From: Acidovorax sp. Root219
Lineage (GTDB): Bacteria > Pseudomonadota > Gammaproteobacteria > Burkholderiales > Burkholderiaceae_C
Direction of reading: 5' to 3'
Assembly (NCBI RefSeq): GCF_001428665.1
Contig: NZ_LMIJ01000004.1
Coordinates: 95,756-159,755, forward strand
DNA: 64,000 nucleotides
Position numbers and translations under genes: made by a program. Positions 38,678-48,107 of the stretch are shown one piece after another; position 1 is the first letter of the stretch, and each line of letters begins with the position of its first letter. The notes under the pieces were generated by a model that had not been told where the DNA came from, did no database searches, and saw only the letters and a program-made list of their open reading frames with translations.

Positions 38678-40684
38678 GTGGCCCGCCCCTCCCGCACCCT
38701 GCAGCCCGGCACGCCAGCCCCAGGCCGACAGGGTTGGCGCTGGATGGCATCTGCCTGCCTGGCCCTGGCGCACTTGCTGGATTGGGCCCCATCGCTGGCG
38801 CATGCAAGCCTGCTGGAACCGGCCACCGACATCACCAATGCCATGGTTTCGCGCGTGGAGCGCTGGGAGCCCGTGCCGGGGTCCGAGCCCTCCATCGGCC
38901 CGCCGGGGGAGGGAGCGCAGGGGCAGTGGCACCCTGTCGAGCTGCCCCAGGCCATACAGCGCAAGGCCACCACACGGGCAGCCGTCAATCTGCCCCTGCC
39001 CACGGTCTGGTACCGCACGGCATGCCCTGTGCCGGCAGCCCAGGAGACGCTGGCCCTGTACCTGCCCCGCGTGAACGGCGGCCCCCTGCAGGTATGGCTG
39101 CGCAATGCACAGGCCACGCGCCAGTTGCTGGACAACAGCCCGGCCTGGCCCTCGCAGTGGAACCAGCCCATCCTGCTGCGGCTGCCCAGCGCCGCCGCCC
39201 AGCCCCACGGCAGTTGCCTGCTGTTCCTCGCGCTGCCACCGCGCGCCGACGGCAGCTATGCACTGAGCCGTCTGTGGCTGGGAGCGGAGACTGAACTGCA
39301 GAGCCTGTGGTCGGCACGCCAGCGCTGGGTCGTCACCGTGCCCCTGGCGGCCAGCACCACGCTCGTCATGCTCGGGCTGTTCTCGCTGGCGTTCTGGTGG
39401 CGCCGCCGCAAGGACACGGCCTACCTGTACTTCGGCCTGGCATCGCTGGCCTGGTGGCTGCGCAACCTGCACTACGGCATCGAGCTGCCACAGAACCTCG
39501 ACGCCCTGCGCTGGTTCTGGTGGGCCACCGATGCCTCGATGACCTGGGTCATGCTGCTGGTCTACCTGTTTTCGCTGCGTTTTGCCACGCGTCGCTTTCC
39601 GTGGGTAGAGCGCCTGCTGCTGGGCTTTGCGGTCCTGGTATCGGCCATGTCCATGCCGTTCCTGCCCTGGGCTCTGGATACGCCGCTGCTGCTGCATGCC
39701 GCCAATACGCTGGTCGCCATGGGCGTGACCCTGCTCATCGCCGGGTCGGCCTGGCGGGGCAGCCGCGAGTTGCGGGTGCTGGCGCTGGCGCTGTGCATCT
39801 GCCTGGGCCTGGGCGTGCACGACCTGGCGCTGCTGCAGCTGCGCATATCGCCCGAGAGCCTGTACCTCATGCCTTACGCCATGGTGCTGGTGCTGGGCGC
39901 TTTCCTGTACGCCGTGAACCGCCGCTACATCAGCGCGCTGGAGCACGCGGAAGGCGCGGCCCAGGTGCTGCAGGACAAGCTCTCGGAACAGCAGCGCGCG
40001 CTGCAGGGCAATTTCGCCCTGCTGGCCGAGGTGGAAAACGAGCGCGTGCGGCTGACGGAGCGCCAGCGGCTCACGCGCGACATGCACGATGGCCTGGGTG
40101 CCATGCTGGTGTCGTCGCTGGGACAGATGGAACAAGGACGCCTGTCGCAGGGCGATGTGGCCCAGGTGCTGCGCGACTGCCTGGAAGACTTGCGCCTGAC
40201 CATCGATTCGATGGAGCCCATCGACCAGGACCTGACCACCCTGCTGGCAACCCTGCGCCAGCGCGTAGGCCACCGGCTGGCACAGGGCGGCATCACCCTG
40301 CACTGGCACATGGACGACCTTCCGCCGCTGCCCTGGCTGGATGCGCCTGCGGCGCTGCACGTGCTGCGCATCGTGCAGGAGGCGCTGGCCAACGTGGTCA
40401 AGCACTCCGGGGCGGCCAATGTCACGCTATCGGCCACTGTGGACACGGGGCCGGGGGTCTGCGTTCAGATCGAGGACGATGGCCGCGGGCTGCCCTCCCT
40501 GGCAGGCAACACCCCGGGGCGGGGGCTGAACCACATTGACGAACGTGCGCGCCAGTTGGGTGGCCATGCGCGGATACTTCCGGGTCACCTGGGCGGCACG
40601 GTGGTGCAGCTGTGGCTGCCGCTAGAAGGCCCGCCGCCCCCTGCCACCGATGGATTCAGGCACTCACGCTGGCCTGCACCCTAG
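38678..40684 (+). CDS. 7-TM sensor histidine kinase (HisKA_3)
   Basis: The 668-residue kinase has an N-terminal signal-like helix (about 22-43), a periplasmic domain (45-212), seven predicted membrane helices between about 218 and 415 (7TMR-DISM-like layout), a coiled coil (420-460), a HisKA_3 dimerisation helix with phosphoacceptor H470 in TRDMHDGLG, and a HATPase_c domain with VVKHSG and DDGRGLP. It should phosphorylate the preceding LuxR-type regulator. The GTG start at 38678 lacks a good ribosome site; ATG at 38744 is an alternative. The ligand is unknown. Confidence 0.88.
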   Translation: MARPSRTLQPGTPAPGRQGWRWMASACLALAHLLDWAPSLAHASLLEPATDITNAMVSRVERWEPVPGSEPSIGPPGEGAQGQWHPVELPQAIQRKATTRAAVNLPLPTVWYRTACPVPAAQETLALYLPRVNGGPLQVWLRNAQATRQLLDNSPAWPSQWNQPILLRLPSAAAQPHGSCLLFLALPPRADGSYALSRLWLGAETELQSLWSARQRWVVTVPLAASTTLVMLGLFSLAFWWRRRKDTAYLYFGLASLAWWLRNLHYGIELPQNLDALRWFWWATDASMTWVMLLVYLFSLRFATRRFPWVERLLLGFAVLVSAMSMPFLPWALDTPLLLHAANTLVAMGVTLLIAGSAWRGSRELRVLALALCICLGLGVHDLALLQLRISPESLYLMPYAMVLVLGAFLYAVNRRYISALEHAEGAAQVLQDKLSEQQRALQGNFALLAEVENERVRLTERQRLTRDMHDGLGAMLVSSLGQMEQGRLSQGDVAQVLRDCLEDLRLTIDSMEPIDQDLTTLLATLRQRVGHRLAQGGITLHWHMDDLPPLPWLDAPAALHVLRIVQEALANVVKHSGAANVTLSATVDTGPGVCVQIEDDGRGLPSLAGNTPGRGLNHIDERARQLGGHARILPGHLGGTVVQLWLPLEGPPPPATDGFRHSRWPAP

Positions 40685-40696
40685 CCACTCAGCCCC

Positions 40697-41274
40697 TCAG
40701 GGCTTTGCCACCGTGAGGAAGACCCGCTTGCGGTCCCAGTTCTTGCGGCCCAGGTACTTGATGGCGATCACGTAGCGGCCGGGAGGCAGAAAGTCCTGCG
40801 TCAGCGTCTCTTGCTGCGTGACGACCGGCTGGCCGTTCACGCGCACGCTCTGTTGCGCCACCATTTCAGTCTCGCTCTCCAGATCCTGGCCATCGAGCCC
40901 GTAGACCGTGACGTCGGGCTCTTCCTTTTCTTCGCCCACATGGGCCAGGCCCATGGCGTTGGGGCGTGTGAGCACGTCGAGCGCCACCTTGCCGTCCACC
41001 GGTTCGCGCACGATCCAGTAGACCTCGCGCACGTTGTCGTTGAGCTCGGCCAGGAGGGCCTTGAGCTTTTCGTACTCGGCCTTGTCGGCAATCACCTGCA
41101 CCGCCTTGCCGCCGATGGTCGCGTCAAAGCAACGACCGATGCGGTCCACGCAGGGAATGCGGTCGAAATAGCCGCGCGCATAGGACGGCGCCGGCACCTG
41201 CTGTGCTGCGGCTGGCATGGCGGCAAAACCGGCGCACAGGGCCATGGCAGCGGCCAGGGCCCGCAAGGAGCCCC

Positions 41275-41278
<4 letters not shown>
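40697..41278 (-). CDS. Predicted exported protein of unknown function, coupled to hisF
   Basis: The 193-residue protein has a Sec signal peptide (1-25, ending PAAAQQ), then [20 protein letters not shown] with two cysteines six residues apart that could form a disulfide, and a predicted mixed alpha/beta region rich in charged residues. I recognise no domain. Its ATG overlaps the hisF stop by four bases, so it is translated with hisF. It is convergent with the histidine kinase gene, 12 bases away. It may be periplasmic. Confidence 0.75.
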
Positions 41279-42078
<800 letters not shown>

Positions 42079-42115
42079 GTCAGTCAAAGGTAGTCGTTGG
42101 GGCGCGCTTTACGCG

Positions 42116-42856
42116 TCAGCCATTGAGTTCATCGGCACGCGCCTGCGCTGCCGCGAAATCGAGGTCCCCACTGTAGATGGCGCGCCCGCAGATCACGCCT
42201 TCGACGCCCTCACCCTCGACCGCACAGAGCTTCTCTATGTCGGCCATGTTCGACAGGCCGCCCGAGGCGATCACGGGGATGCTCAGCGACTGCGCGAGCT
42301 TGACGGTGGCTTCGATGTTAATGCCCGAGAGCATGCCGTCACGGCCGATGTCGGTGTAGATGATGGACTCGACGCCCCAGTCCTCGAACTTCTTGGCCAA
42401 ATCCACGACCTCGTGGCCGGTGAGTTTGCTCCAGCCATCGGTGGCAACCTTGCCGTCCTTGGCATCGAGGCCGACGATGATGTGGCCGCCGAAGGCACTG
42501 CAGGCGTCCTTGAGGAAGCCGGGGTTCTTCACCGCCGCCGTGCCGATGATCACGTAGCGCAGGCCGCCATCGATGTATTTTTCGATGGTGTCCAGGTCGC
42601 GGATACCGCCACCGAGCTGCACCGGGATGTCCTCGCCCACTTCCTGGAGGATGGACTTGATCGCGGTGAAGTTCTTGGGCACGCCGGCAAAGGCGCCGTT
42701 CAGGTCCACCAGGTGCAGGCGGCGTGCGCCGGCCTCCAGCCACTTGCGCGCCATGGCGGCAGGGTCTTCACCGAAGGTGGTGGATTGGTCCATGTCGCCT
42801 TGCTTGAGGCGTACGCAGTGGCCGTCCTTGAGGTCGATGGCGGGAATGAGCAGCAT
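42116..42856 (-). CDS. hisA: ProFAR isomerase HisA
   Basis: The 246-residue (beta-alpha)8 isomerase starts [17 protein letters not shown], with catalytic D8, and has [12 protein letters not shown] and the second catalytic aspartate in [10 protein letters not shown], followed by ASGGLSN. It catalyses the Amadori rearrangement before HisF. It lies between hisH and hisF in the canonical order. Confidence 0.97.
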   Translation of the reverse strand: MLLIPAIDLKDGHCVRLKQGDMDQSTTFGEDPAAMARKWLEAGARRLHLVDLNGAFAGVPKNFTAIKSILQEVGEDIPVQLGGGIRDLDTIEKYIDGGLRYVIIGTAAVKNPGFLKDACSAFGGHIIVGLDAKDGKVATDGWSKLTGHEVVDLAKKFEDWGVESIIYTDIGRDGMLSGINIEATVKLAQSLSIPVIASGGLSNMADIEKLCAVEGEGVEGVICGRAIYSGDLDFAAAQARADELNG

Positions 42857-42918
42857 GGTGGGTTCGGGTGAAAAAGGGCGAGGCCGGGCTCGGCCCGAAC
42901 AGGGTTGGAAATGAAAAC

Positions 42919-43587
42919 TCAGGGGTTCCAGTGCAGGAAATTGCGGTACAGCGCCAGGCCGTGCTCCGCACTTTTCTCGGGGTGGAACTGCGTGGCAAAA
43001 ATATTATCGCGTGCAATTGCTGCGGCGAACACACCGCCGTAGTCGGCCTCGCCCGCGCAGTGCGCTGCATTCTGCGGCCGGGCATAGAAACTGTGCACGA
43101 AATAGAAGTAGCTGCCGTCAGGCACGCCGGACCATACCGGATGTACCGCACCGCCGTGCGCCACCTGGCGCACCTGGTTCCAGCCCATCTGCGGCACCTT
43201 GAAACGGCTGCCATCGGGCTGGTTGCGGCCGGCGAGGTCGAACTTGCGCACCTCGCCAGGGATCAGCGACAGGCCGGGCGTGTCGCCCTCGGCGCTGTGG
43301 TCCAGCAGCATCTGCATGCCCACGCACACTCCGAACATCGGTTTGCTGGCCGCCGCTTCGAGCACGGACTCCGAGAGGCCCGAGTCGCGCAGCTCGCGCA
43401 TGCAGTCGGGCATGGCGCCCTGCCCCGGCAGCACGATGCGCTGGGCGGCGCGCACGTCTTCGGGGCGCGAGGTGACGACCACGGTCCAGCCCGAGCCTTC
43501 GGCCGCAGCCTGCACGGCCTGCGACACCGAGCGCAGGTTGCCCATGCCGTAATCAACCACGGCGACGGTTTTTGCTTCCATATTCAT
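42919..43587 (-). CDS. hisH: Imidazole glycerol phosphate synthase glutaminase subunit HisH
   Basis: The 222-residue class I glutamine amidotransferase supplies ammonia to HisF. It has [12 protein letters not shown] at the N-terminus, nucleophile C in [11 protein letters not shown] and the catalytic His-Glu in TQFHPEKS. The gap to hisB is only 54 bases; there is no marC-like gene here, which related genomes may have at this place. The start could also be the ATG two codons downstream. Confidence 0.97.
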   Translation of the reverse strand: MNMEAKTVAVVDYGMGNLRSVSQAVQAAAEGSGWTVVVTSRPEDVRAAQRIVLPGQGAMPDCMRELRDSGLSESVLEAAASKPMFGVCVGMQMLLDHSAEGDTPGLSLIPGEVRKFDLAGRNQPDGSRFKVPQMGWNQVRQVAHGGAVHPVWSGVPDGSYFYFVHSFYARPQNAAHCAGEADYGGVFAAAIARDNIFATQFHPEKSAEHGLALYRNFLHWNP

Positions 43588-43641
43588 AGCTATCGGCGCT
43601 TGGCGAAAAATCGGTAGCGGCCTTTTTTCAGCGTGTGGGAA

Positions 43642-44277
43642 TCAGAGACTGCCCTTGGTGGACGGAATGGTGCCGGCGGCGCGCGGGTCGCGCGTGAGGG
43701 CCGAGCGCAGCGCGCGGGCAAAGGCCTTGAACACTGTTTCGCACTGGTGGTGCGCGTTGATGCCCTTGAGGTTGTCGATGTGCAGCGTCACGCCCGCGTG
43801 GTTCACGAAGCCCTGGAAGAATTCGTAGGTGAGCTGCGTGTCGAAGCCGCCGATGCTGCCCGCCGTGAACGGGATGTGCAGGTGCAGCCCGGGGCGGCCC
43901 GAGAAATCGACCACCACGCGGCTCAGCGCCTCGTCCAGCGGCACATAGGCATGGCCGTAGCGGGTGATGCCCTTCTTGTCGCCCACGGCGCGCGCGAAGG
44001 CCTGGCCCAGGGTGATGCCCACGTCTTCCACCGTGTGGTGGCCGTCGATGTGCAGGTCGCCGTCGCAGTCGACCTCCAGGTCGATCAGGCCGTGGCGGGC
44101 GATCTGTTCGAGCATGTGGTCGAAAAAGCCGATGCCGGTGTGCAGCTTGGCCTGGCCGGTGCCGTCGAGGTTGATGCGCACGGTGATGTGCGTCTCGGCG
44201 GTGTTGCGGCTGACCTCGGCGGTGCGGTCGGCCTGTGGGTCGGTCGAGGCGGAGGGAACGAGTGCAGAAGAAGTCAT
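43642..44277 (-). CDS. hisB: Imidazoleglycerol-phosphate dehydratase HisB
   Basis: The 211-residue protein is the monofunctional dehydratase without the phosphatase domain found in enterobacterial HisB. The manganese-binding histidine motifs [30 protein letters not shown] and [13 protein letters not shown] are intact. A short N-terminal extension precedes the core. The ATG overlaps the hisC stop by four bases, so it is coupled to hisC. Confidence 0.97.
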   Translation of the reverse strand: MTSSALVPSASTDPQADRTAEVSRNTAETHITVRINLDGTGQAKLHTGIGFFDHMLEQIARHGLIDLEVDCDGDLHIDGHHTVEDVGITLGQAFARAVGDKKGITRYGHAYVPLDEALSRVVVDFSGRPGLHLHIPFTAGSIGGFDTQLTYEFFQGFVNHAGVTLHIDNLKGINAHHQCETVFKAFARALRSALTRDPRAAGTIPSTKGSL

Positions 44278-45386
44278 AGGGAGGCTTGGAGCGCAGCAAG
44301 CATCTGCGCGTTGTCGTCGGCGTTGCCCACCGTGAGGCGCAGGCAGTTCACCAGCATGGGGTGCATTGTAGAAACGTTCTTGACGAGGACCTTGCGCTTT
44401 TTCATGCCCTCGCAGGTTGTGGCGGAATCGGCCACACGCACCAGCACCATGTTGGCCTCGCTGTCCCAGCACTTTTCGATGCCCGGCAGGGCCCTGAGGG
44501 CCTGCACCAGCAGTGTGCGCTGGGCGCGCAGCTCGGCCGCCTGGTCGGCGAATACGTCGGCATGCTCCAGCGCGAACAGCGCTGCCTCGCAGTTGAGCAC
44601 GCTCACGTTGTAGGGCGGGCGCACCTTGTCGATCTCGGTGGTCACGGCCGCTGGCGCGATGAGGTAGCCCAGGCGCACCCCGGCCAGGCCGAACTTGCTG
44701 AGCGTGCGCATGAGCAGCACATGGCCGTTGCGCGCCGGTTCGGCGCGCATGCGGTCGATCCAGGTGCGGCTGGCGAAGGGCTGGTAGGCCTCGTCCATCA
44801 CCACGAAGCCGCCCTGTGCGCCCACCGCGTCGATGATGCGCTGCACCGCGCCCTCATCCCACAGCGTGGCCGTGGGGTTGTTGGGGTAGGCGATGTAGGT
44901 GATGGCCGGGCGGTGCTGGGCGATGGCGGCCAGCATGGCCGGCTCGTCGAGCTCGAAATCGGCAGTGAGCGGCACGCCCACGAAATCCAGGCCCTGCAGT
45001 TGCGCGCTCAGCGGGTACATCACGAAGCCGGGCATGGGCGCCAGCATGGTGGCACGCTCGCCGGGCTGGGCGCAGGCCAGGGCCAGCAGGGTGATGAGTT
45101 CGTCGGACCCATTGCCCAGCACGATGCCGTGACCCTCGGGCATGCCGGCGTACTTCGCCAACGCGGCCTTCAGGTCGTTCAGGCGCTCGCCCGGGTAGCG
45201 GTTGAGCGCCAGCGCGCCCAGGCGCTGGCCCAGCGCGGCCTGCAGGTGGGCGGGCAGGCGAAACGGGTTTTCCATCGCGTCCATCTTGAGCATGCCGGTG
45301 GACGGCTGCACGGCATAGGCATGCATGGCGCGCACGTCGGCACGGATGCGGTTCAGGGCGGCCAGAGGCGGGGCAGTGGTGGTCAT
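44274..45386 (-). CDS. hisC: Histidinol-phosphate aminotransferase HisC
   Basis: The 370-residue fold-type I PLP enzyme transfers an amino group from glutamate to imidazole acetol phosphate. It has [10 protein letters not shown] near residue 40, [11 protein letters not shown], the [10 protein letters not shown] substrate loop, DEAYQPF and the PLP lysine in [14 protein letters not shown]. The open frame continues upstream through the toxin gene, but the ATG at 45386 gives the right N-terminus. Its start overlaps the toxin stop by four bases (ATGA). Confidence 0.96.
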   Translation of the reverse strand: MTTTAPPLAALNRIRADVRAMHAYAVQPSTGMLKMDAMENPFRLPAHLQAALGQRLGALALNRYPGERLNDLKAALAKYAGMPEGHGIVLGNGSDELITLLALACAQPGERATMLAPMPGFVMYPLSAQLQGLDFVGVPLTADFELDEPAMLAAIAQHRPAITYIAYPNNPTATLWDEGAVQRIIDAVGAQGGFVVMDEAYQPFASRTWIDRMRAEPARNGHVLLMRTLSKFGLAGVRLGYLIAPAAVTTEIDKVRPPYNVSVLNCEAALFALEHADVFADQAAELRAQRTLLVQALRALPGIEKCWDSEANMVLVRVADSATTCEGMKKRKVLVKNVSTMHPMLVNCLRLTVGNADDNAQMLAALQASL

Positions 45387-45838
45387 TCGGCGGTGTCCAG
45401 TTCGTTGGGGGCGACAAGAAAGGGGTTGATGCAGCGCACGGCGTCCAGCACCTGATCGTGCGGCAGCGCCTCGGTGAGCAGGTAGCGGCAGCCCTGCTGG
45501 TGGGCCGAGGAGACGATGAGCGCGTCCCAGTAGCCCAGACCATAGCGGTCCTGCAGGTCCCAGGCGCCGTCCACGGTGTAGGCGTCGAGGTGCGGCGGCA
45601 GCCACACGCGCAGGCGCCGCACCTGGGCGCGCACCAGGGGCACGGTGCGCGGGCCCTCGAAGCGCTGGATGGCCTGGTTGTACAGCTCGTTGAGCACCTG
45701 GGAGCTGATGCGCCCGCTGCGCGTCTGCCAGCAAAAGCCCAGCCACTCGCGGGCCCGCGCCTGGCGCACTGGGTCGCGGTCGTCCACGCTGGCCAGCAGC
45801 AGCTCGGTGTCGACGAACAAGGGCACGGTGCTGCTCAT
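45383..45838 (-). CDS. PIN-domain toxin (VapC-like)
   Basis: The 151-residue protein has the acidic PIN constellation D10 (LFVDTELLLA), E51 (QVLNELYN), D105 (GYWDALIVSSA) and E123 (LLTEAL), typical of VapC-type RNases that cleave tRNA or rRNA. The usual asparagine after the first Asp-Thr is E12 here. Its start overlaps the antitoxin stop and its stop overlaps the hisC start, each by four bases. It is therefore both the toxin of a two-gene module and directly coupled to histidine synthesis. Confidence 0.85.
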   Translation of the reverse strand: MSSTVPLFVDTELLLASVDDRDPVRQARAREWLGFCWQTRSGRISSQVLNELYNQAIQRFEGPRTVPLVRAQVRRLRVWLPPHLDAYTVDGAWDLQDRYGLGYWDALIVSSAHQQGCRYLLTEALPHDQVLDAVRCINPFLVAPNELDTAE

Positions 45839-46068
45839 CGCTGGAACAGGATTTCGCGCGGCACATAGGGGCCGCTGGAAGCGCCCCAGCTCTCGAAGCC
45901 CAGCGCCTCGCGCATGGCCTGGGCGTAGGCGTCTTCCTGGCGCATCTTTTCGGCCAGCCACTCGCCCACCAGGCGCGACACGCTGCTGCCGCGCTTGGCG
46001 GCTTCGATGCGCACCCATTCGGCGGCGGCGTCGTCCATGGTGATGGTGACGTTTTTCATGGGATCCAT
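45835..46068 (-). CDS. Ribbon-helix-helix antitoxin of the PIN toxin
   Basis: The 77-residue protein has an N-terminal ribbon-helix-helix DNA-binding region (KNVTITMDDAAAEWVRIEAAKRG, then SVSRLVGEWLAEKM), followed by a toxin-binding tail. Antitoxins of this type repress their own promoter through palindromic operators, and two lie immediately upstream. The start may be the ATG at 46068 or the one at 46059; the latter begins at the conserved MKNVTI. It is coupled to the toxin gene by a 4-base overlap. Confidence 0.82.
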   Translation of the reverse strand: MDPMKNVTITMDDAAAEWVRIEAAKRGSSVSRLVGEWLAEKMRQEDAYAQAMREALGFESWGASSGPYVPREILFQR

Positions 46069-46072
46069 ATTA

Positions 46073-46101
46073 CACGAAGTTCGTGCTCCACGAAGTTCGT
46101 G
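46073..46101. promoter_or_regulatory. Tandem palindromic operators of the toxin-antitoxin module
   Basis: CACGAAGTTCGTG occurs at 46073-46085 and again at 46089-46101. Each has perfect 6-bp arms around a central base, and the two are 16 bases apart centre to centre. They lie 5 bases upstream of the antitoxin ATG and overlap a possible -10 box TAATAT on the minus strand. This is the layout expected for cooperative autorepression by a ribbon-helix-helix antitoxin. Confidence 0.75.
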
Positions 46102-46108
46102 TAGAAAT

Positions 46109-47560
46109 TCAGGCGACCTTGCGATCGGTGGCCTGGAGCACGCGGCAGGCCATCTCGCCCACGGTGCGCAGGGCCACCAGGTGTTCCGGGGTCCAGTCGC
46201 CCCCCACGCCGATGCGCAGGCAGTTGCGAAAGCGCCCGCTGGCGCTGAACACGGTGCCGGGGGCGATCAGGATGTGTTCGGCCAGGCAGGCTTCATGCAG
46301 TTGCACCGAGTCGAGCGCGCGCGGCAGCTCCACCCACAGCAGCATGCCGCCGGGCGGGTCGCTGACCCGCGTGCCCGGCGGAAAGTGCGCGCCGATGGTG
46401 TGGCGCACCTCGTCGAGCCGGGCCGCAGCCGCCGCGCGCAGCTGGCGCATGGCGGCCGCATGCCCGCTCTGGTTGATGAGGTCGGCCAGCGCCAGCTCCA
46501 GCACGGCCGACTGGCCGCCGGCCTGCATGTCCTTGATGCTGCGCAGTTGCTCGGTCCAGCGCCCGGCCTCGACCCAGCCCAGGCGCAGGCCCGGGGCCAG
46601 GGTCTTGGAGAACGAGTCGCAGAGCATCACGTGGCCCGTGGTGTCGTAGGACTTGACGGTGCGGCGCATCTCGTCGGACTCGGCCAGGTCGGCGTAGATC
46701 GCGTCCTCGATCACCGCCATGCCGTGGCGCGAGGCCATCTGCGCCAGCCGGCGACGCTCGGGCTGGGGCATGCAGCTGCCCAGCGGGTTGCTCAGCGTGG
46801 GCACCACCATCAGGGCCTTCACGGGCTGCGTATCGAGCGCAAGCTGCAGCGCATCGAGCGAGATGCCGTGGCGCGGGTGCGTGGGGATCTCCAGCGCCTT
46901 GAGGTGCAGGCCTTGCAGCACTTCGAGGAAGGAAAAGTGCGTGGGCGACTCCAGCGCCACCACGTCGCCCGGCTGGGTGACGGCGCGCAGGCACAGGGCG
47001 ATGCTGTCCATGCAGCCTCCGGTGATCACGATGTTCTCGGGGTCCAGGCTGCAGCCCAGGCCCACGGCATAGCGCGCCAGGGCGCGCCGCGCCTCCTCCT
47101 GCCCGGCCGACGAGGGATAGGTGCACAGCAGCTGACGGTTGCGCTGCACGGAGCGCACCACCGCGCGGCGCACGCGGTCGGGGTTGAGCATGTCGGGCCC
47201 CGGGGTGCCGCTGCTGAAGGAGAGCATGTCCGCCGGCTGGGCACGGCCCATGATGCGCTGGCCCAGCCAGTCCACCGACACCTCGCGCGGGCGGCGCAGC
47301 GGGCGTGGGGTGGTGGGCTCGGGCAGGTTGACAGGGCGCGCCGCCACGAAGAAGCCCGAGCGCGGGCGCGCCGTGATCAGCCGCGCGTCCTCGAGCCAGT
47401 GGTAGGCCTGCACCACGGTGCTCTGGGCCACGCCGCGCTGGCGCGCCAGTTCGCGCACCGAAGGCATCTTCTCGCCGCGCGCCAGGGTGCCGTTGCGCAC
47501 CAGTTCGGCCAGTTGGGCCGCGATCTGCAGGTAGAGGGGGGTGGTTTCCACGGCGTCCAT
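46109..47560 (-). CDS. MocR-type regulator (GntR helix-turn-helix plus aminotransferase domain)
   Basis: The 483-residue protein has a GntR winged helix at residues about 8-75 (PLYLQIAAQLAELVRNGTLA, MPSVRELARQRGVAQSTV) and a fold-type I aminotransferase domain with YPSSAGQEEAR, VPTLSNPLG, ED-AIYADL and the PLP-lysine segment SFSKTLAPGLRLGW. Such MocR proteins are PLP-sensing transcription regulators. The ATG at 47560 starts at the HTH. The divergent neighbour is a DUF2917 gene, with inverted repeats between them. It reads toward the toxin-antitoxin operators. Confidence 0.92.
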   Translation of the reverse strand: MDAVETTPLYLQIAAQLAELVRNGTLARGEKMPSVRELARQRGVAQSTVVQAYHWLEDARLITARPRSGFFVAARPVNLPEPTTPRPLRRPREVSVDWLGQRIMGRAQPADMLSFSSGTPGPDMLNPDRVRRAVVRSVQRNRQLLCTYPSSAGQEEARRALARYAVGLGCSLDPENIVITGGCMDSIALCLRAVTQPGDVVALESPTHFSFLEVLQGLHLKALEIPTHPRHGISLDALQLALDTQPVKALMVVPTLSNPLGSCMPQPERRRLAQMASRHGMAVIEDAIYADLAESDEMRRTVKSYDTTGHVMLCDSFSKTLAPGLRLGWVEAGRWTEQLRSIKDMQAGGQSAVLELALADLINQSGHAAAMRQLRAAAAARLDEVRHTIGAHFPPGTRVSDPPGGMLLWVELPRALDSVQLHEACLAEHILIAPGTVFSASGRFRNCLRIGVGGDWTPEHLVALRTVGEMACRVLQATDRKVA

Positions 47561-47568
47561 GGCTTCAT

Positions 47569-47653
47569 TCTGTACTGGCAGGGCCAGCGATGGCCAGTAC
47601 AGATTGACCCCAGTCAATACGACACAGAGCCCCGCAGCGGGGGATCTGTACTG
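47569..47653. promoter_or_regulatory. Operator array in the MocR/DUF2917 divergent gap
   Basis: TCTGTACTGG (47569-47578) and CCAGTACAGA (47594-47603) form a perfect 10-bp inverted repeat with 15 bases between. A third copy of the half site, TCTGTACTG, occurs at 47645-47653. An independent palindrome ATTGAC-CCCA-GTCAAT lies at 47603-47618. The repeats just upstream of the MocR start suggest autoregulation and control of the DUF2917 gene. Confidence 0.6.
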
Positions 47654-47713
47654 CACCAGCTCGCGCCGTGCTGTGGCTGGTGGCCCAGGGCGCGGGCGCG
47701 CACAGTGCAAGGC

Positions 47714-48097
47714 ATGAACTCACTGCACACCCCCTCCCCCGCTTTGACCACTGTCCCACCGCTGCGGCCACAGGCCCTGGCGCTGCAGTGGAACCGCCAA
47801 CCCTTGCCGCCTCTGCAGGCCGTGCAGGCGCTCGAATTCCGCACGGGCGAAACCGGCCTGCTCGAAGTCGAGCAGGGCCGCGTCTGGGTCACCTGCGATG
47901 GCCTGCTCGAAGACTATTTCCTTGATGCAGGCCAGCGCCTGTCGTTCGCCGGGCCGGTGCGGCTGCGCGTGAGCGCCGAGGGCGGCCGGCCGGCGCGCCT
48001 GAGCTGGGCGCGGCACCGGAATTCGGATGCATCGGACCGTTCAGCGGCGGCCGATGTGCCCGCGCCGGGCGCGTCCATCCGCCTGCAGGCGGCCTGA
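47714..48097 (+). CDS. DUF2917 domain protein
   Basis: The 127-residue protein contains the DUF2917 core at about 40-95 (TGLLEVEQGRVWVTCDGLLE, DYFLDAGQRLSFAGPVRLRV), a small beta-rich domain of unknown function. The tail is Ala/Ser-rich. The ATG at 47714 has no strong ribosome site. Its position divergent from a MocR regulator with shared operator repeats suggests it is the regulated target. It points against hisD, ending 10 bases from the hisD stop. Confidence 0.75.
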   Translation: MNSLHTPSPALTTVPPLRPQALALQWNRQPLPPLQAVQALEFRTGETGLLEVEQGRVWVTCDGLLEDYFLDAGQRLSFAGPVRLRVSAEGGRPARLSWARHRNSDASDRSAAADVPAPGASIRLQAA

Positions 48098-48107
48098 AAA
48101 AAGGCTA

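Noticed and set aside
38555..40405. Long minus-strand open frame opposite the histidine kinase (616 codons)
   Set aside because: Its Gln/His/Arg-rich composition and position exactly antisense to a kinase with all catalytic motifs mark it as a shadow.
44274..45866. A single 530-codon reading of hisC extended through the toxin gene
   Set aside because: The extra N-terminal part is Ala/Arg/Pro-rich and unlike any aminotransferase. The toxin in the other frame has intact PIN residues, and the ATG at 45386 gives the normal HisC start.
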